Source of the DNA: Mucilaginibacter galii
GTDB lineage: Bacteria > Bacteroidota > Bacteroidia > Sphingobacteriales > Sphingobacteriaceae
Assembly: GCF_014635825.1 (NCBI RefSeq)
Contig: NZ_BMDO01000001.1
Span: forward strand, 806,001 to 870,000
DNA length: 64,000 bases
Direction: 5' to 3'
A program made the position numbers and the translations under genes. The notes beneath the pieces are model-generated. The model was not told the DNA's origin and made no database searches. It saw only the letters and a program-made list of their open reading frames with translations. How positions within the stretch are numbered: the stretch's first letter is position 1; each line of letters opens with the position of its first letter. Positions 62,072-64,000 of the stretch are shown here, piece after piece.

Positions 62072-62581
62072 ATGGAACAATTATTTGAAGGTTTATTAAA
62101 CGATCATTTGGGCTTTGTGGTTTGGGCTGCGGTAGCATTCTTAATACTGCTTTTCTTACTGGCAAAATTTGCATGGAATCCAATAATGAGCGCTATCACT
62201 GAACGTGAACGCTCTATTGAAGATGCATTGCTTAAAGCAGAGGCTGCTAAAGAAGAAATGGCCCGTTTAACTAACGAAAACGAGCAGTTATTGAAAGACG
62301 CCCGTGCAGAACGCGATTTAATATTACGTGAAGCCCGTCATCTGAAAGATCAAATTGTTAATGAAGCAAAATCTGTGGCCAACGTTGAAGGTGCCCGCAT
62401 GATAGAGAATGCACGTTTAGAAATTAACAGCCTTAAAGCCGTAGCCATGGCTGATGTAAAAAACCAGGTAGCCACCCTATCAGTAGAAATTGCTGAAAAG
62501 ATATTACGCAAGCAATTTGCCGATCAGCATGCACAAGATGAGCTGGTTGCTGATTTATTAAAGGAAGTAAAAATTAAATAA
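62072..62581 (+). CDS. atpF: ATP synthase F0 subunit b
   Basis: Subunit b is the peripheral stalk. An N-terminal membrane helix (FVVWAAVAFLILLFLLAKFA, about 15-34) is followed by NPIMSAITERERSIEDAL and a long charged coiled coil. The stretch LLKAEAAKEEMARLTNENEQ has the heptad-like pattern of stalk subunits. The 169 residues are the usual length. The next spacer holds a repeat pair upstream of atpH. Confidence 0.94.
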   Translation: MEQLFEGLLNDHLGFVVWAAVAFLILLFLLAKFAWNPIMSAITERERSIEDALLKAEAAKEEMARLTNENEQLLKDARAERDLILREARHLKDQIVNEAKSVANVEGARMIENARLEINSLKAVAMADVKNQVATLSVEIAEKILRKQFADQHAQDELVADLLKEVKIK

Positions 62582-62585
62582 GATA

Positions 62586-62658
62586 GTGAGTGGTTGATTG
62601 GTGAGTAGTTAAGTAATTAACTTTTCAACCACTCAGCAATCAACTACTCACCACTCAC
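62586..62658. repeat. Inverted repeat between atpF and atpH
   Basis: GTGAGTGGTTGATTGGTGAG followed by TAGTT (62586-62610) is mirrored by AACCACTCAGCAATCAAC and TACTCACCACTCAC (62627-62658) with several mismatches. It fills almost the whole spacer, so a hairpin would sit in the mRNA just before the atpH start codon. Confidence 0.7.
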
Positions 62659-62663
62659 TAAAT

Positions 62664-63212
62664 ATGTCTGAAATAACAGTTGCATCACGTTACGCTAAAT
62701 CGTTAATTGATTTAGCCGAGGAACAAAATGTTTTAGAAGCCATTAAGCTGGATATGCTCTTTTTTGTGAAAACATTGAAAGAGAATACCCAGTTACAGGC
62801 TGTATTACGCAATCCTATTATTTCGCACGATAAAAAGCTGAAGGTATTGCAGGCTATATTTACCGGCAAGGTAAGCCCTGTTACCGATTCTTTTTTTAAG
62901 ATCATGGTTGATAAAAGCCGCGCCGAGATCCTGTATCCTACCGCTACGGAGTTTATTAGCCAGTACAACATTAAAAAGAACATCGTTAACGCCAGGGTGG
63001 TATCGGCAGCTCATTTATCTGATGCCAACAGGCAACAAATTATAAGCGAGGTTAACGCTATTACCAAAGGTGAGGTTATTTTAACCGAAAAGGTTGATGC
63101 CTCATTGATCGGTGGTTTTGTATTAACCGTAGGCGACCGCCAGATAGACACTTCGGTAGCTAACAGCTTACAAAAATTGAAGAAAGATTTCGCCCAAAAG
63201 GTGATACAATAA
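62664..63212 (+). CDS. atpH: ATP synthase F1 subunit delta
   Basis: Subunit delta joins the b stalk to the F1 head. It starts VASRYAKSLIDLAEEQNVLE, the conserved N-terminal helix, and its C-terminal end has EKVDASLIGGFVLTVGDRQI followed by DTSVANSLQKLKKDF, the hallmark of the delta/OSCP family. Its 182 residues are normal for the family. It lies 36 nt upstream of atpA. Confidence 0.94.
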   Translation: MSEITVASRYAKSLIDLAEEQNVLEAIKLDMLFFVKTLKENTQLQAVLRNPIISHDKKLKVLQAIFTGKVSPVTDSFFKIMVDKSRAEILYPTATEFISQYNIKKNIVNARVVSAAHLSDANRQQIISEVNAITKGEVILTEKVDASLIGGFVLTVGDRQIDTSVANSLQKLKKDFAQKVIQ

Positions 63213-63248
63213 TTTATTAGACACTTATACTAAAAATAAAATTAAAAA

Positions 63249-64000
63249 ATGGTAGAGGTTAGACCAGACGAAGTATCGGCCATCTTGCGTCAGCAGTTGT
63301 CGGGCTTTAAGTCAGAATCTGAGTTAGAAGAAGTGGGTACCGTGCTACAGGTGGGCGATGGTATTGCACGCGTTTACGGCTTAACTAAAGTACAATCAGG
63401 TGAGCTGGTTGAATTTGACAACGGCCTGCAAGGTATCGTACTTAACCTTGAAGAAGATAATGTAGGTGTGGTATTGCTTGGCCAGTCAGACGGCGTTAAA
63501 GAAGGCGATACTATTAAACGTACCACCAAAATTGCGTCTATTAAAGTAGGTGAAGGTATGTTGGGCCGTGTGGTAAACACGCTTGGCCAGCCCATTGATG
63601 GTAAAGGCCCTATTGCCGGCGAAACTTATGATATGCCTTTGGAGCGTAAAGCACCAGGCGTTATTTACCGCCAGCCGGTAACCGAGCCGTTACAAACCGG
63701 TATTAAGGCTATTGATGCCATGATCCCTATTGGTCGTGGCCAGCGTGAGCTGGTAATTGGTGACCGTCAAATTGGTAAAACTGCCGTTTGTATTGATACC
63801 ATTATCAACCAAAAAGAATTTTATGCTGCAGGTGAGCCTGTAATTTGTATATATGTTGCCTGCGGTCAAAAATCATCAACCGTAGCTAACATCGTGCGTA
63901 CACTTGAAGAGAACGGCGCTATGCCTTACTCTATCGTAGTTGCGGCCAGTGCTGCCGAGCCTGCTCCAATGCAGTTCTTTGCACCATTTGCTGGCGCTGC
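63249..64000 (+). CDS. atpA: ATP synthase F1 subunit alpha (3' end outside the window)
   Basis: The alpha subunit carries the noncatalytic nucleotide sites of F1. The start [20 protein letters not shown] and the beta-barrel [16 protein letters not shown] (30-45) are typical. The P-loop is GDRQIGKT at residues 171-178, with Ile in the place often held by Thr. [11 protein letters not shown] (112-122) and [20 protein letters not shown] (137-156) are conserved as well. About 250 codons are present before the window ends, roughly half the gene. The gamma subunit would be expected to follow; beta and epsilon are often elsewhere in this phylum. Confidence 0.96.
   Translation, partial: MVEVRPDEVSAILRQQLSGFKSESELEEVGTVLQVGDGIARVYGLTKVQSGELVEFDNGLQGIVLNLEEDNVGVVLLGQSDGVKEGDTIKRTTKIASIKVGEGMLGRVVNTLGQPIDGKGPIAGETYDMPLERKAPGVIYRQPVTEPLQTGIKAIDAMIPIGRGQRELVIGDRQIGKTAVCIDTIINQKEFYAAGEPVICIYVACGQKSSTVANIVRTLEENGAMPYSIVVAASAAEPAPMQFFAPFAGA

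Overview
The window is chromosomal DNA from a member of the Bacteroidota, most likely a Sphingobacteriaceae species of the Mucilaginibacter/Pedobacter type. The evidence is a GldB lipoprotein, an SprE/PorW-like type IX secretion lipoprotein, a subtilase with a type IX sorting tail, many short lipoprotein signals, few Shine-Dalgarno sequences, several TAnnTTTG -7 boxes, a split atp operon with a long AtpB N-terminus, and many small palindromic intergenic repeats. The genus is inferred; no rRNA gene or tRNA is visible.

Layout. 1-5 kb: the end of an RsuA/RluB-type pseudouridine synthase, parE, a secreted protein and an amino acid permease. 5-7 kb: a C10 (streptopain-type) peptidase lipoprotein followed 3 nt later by a small lipoprotein. 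7.3-10.7 kb: a signalling group of a hybrid histidine kinase, an RsbQ-type hydrolase and an overlapping PAS/H-box protein. 11-12 kb: an orphan zinc-ribbon protein with a HEPN-like motif. 12.2-16.7 kb: 2-oxoglutarate dehydrogenase E1 and E2. 16.7-19.1 kb: orphan genes among repeats. 19.1-29.4 kb: a light/UV island with three photolyase-cryptochrome genes of different families, a DUF2256 mini-protein, three SDR-type proteins, a TetR-like regulator, a HAD phosphatase and an ABC1 kinase. 29.4-35.1 kb: two FKBP lipoproteins, MarR, an orphan, gamma-glutamyltransferase and a possible barrel protein. 35.2-42.6 kb: the large subtilase, a lipoprotein, EcsC, a gluconokinase-type kinase and a DUF3885-like protein. 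42.7-44.3 kb: a divergent marR/NmrA pair with three tandem operator-like palindromes. 44.4-47.4 kb: a Trm112-like protein and a TPP-riboswitch operon (methyltransferase, PurM-like protein, aberrant ThiE). 47.6-59.9 kb: DUF4136 lipoprotein, NAD synthetase, gldB, DUF4349, uvrC, PBP1A and sprE. 60-64 kb: the atp operon, running off the right end inside atpA.

How it fits together. Most of the window is housekeeping: TCA cycle, ATP synthase, NAD synthesis, DNA topology and repair, and cell-wall synthesis. The envelope genes (GldB, SprE, the sorted subtilase, FKBP lipoproteins) match a type IX secretion lifestyle. The most unusual parts are the TPP-riboswitch operon, whose ThiE-like protein has lost the residues that hold the pyrimidine diphosphate; the RsbQ/PAS/H-box pair, which lacks the phosphatase used by Bacillus; the zinc-ribbon/HEPN orphan; the marR/NmrA operator array; and the dispersed palindromic repeats, which appear to supply coding sequence for an SprE linker.
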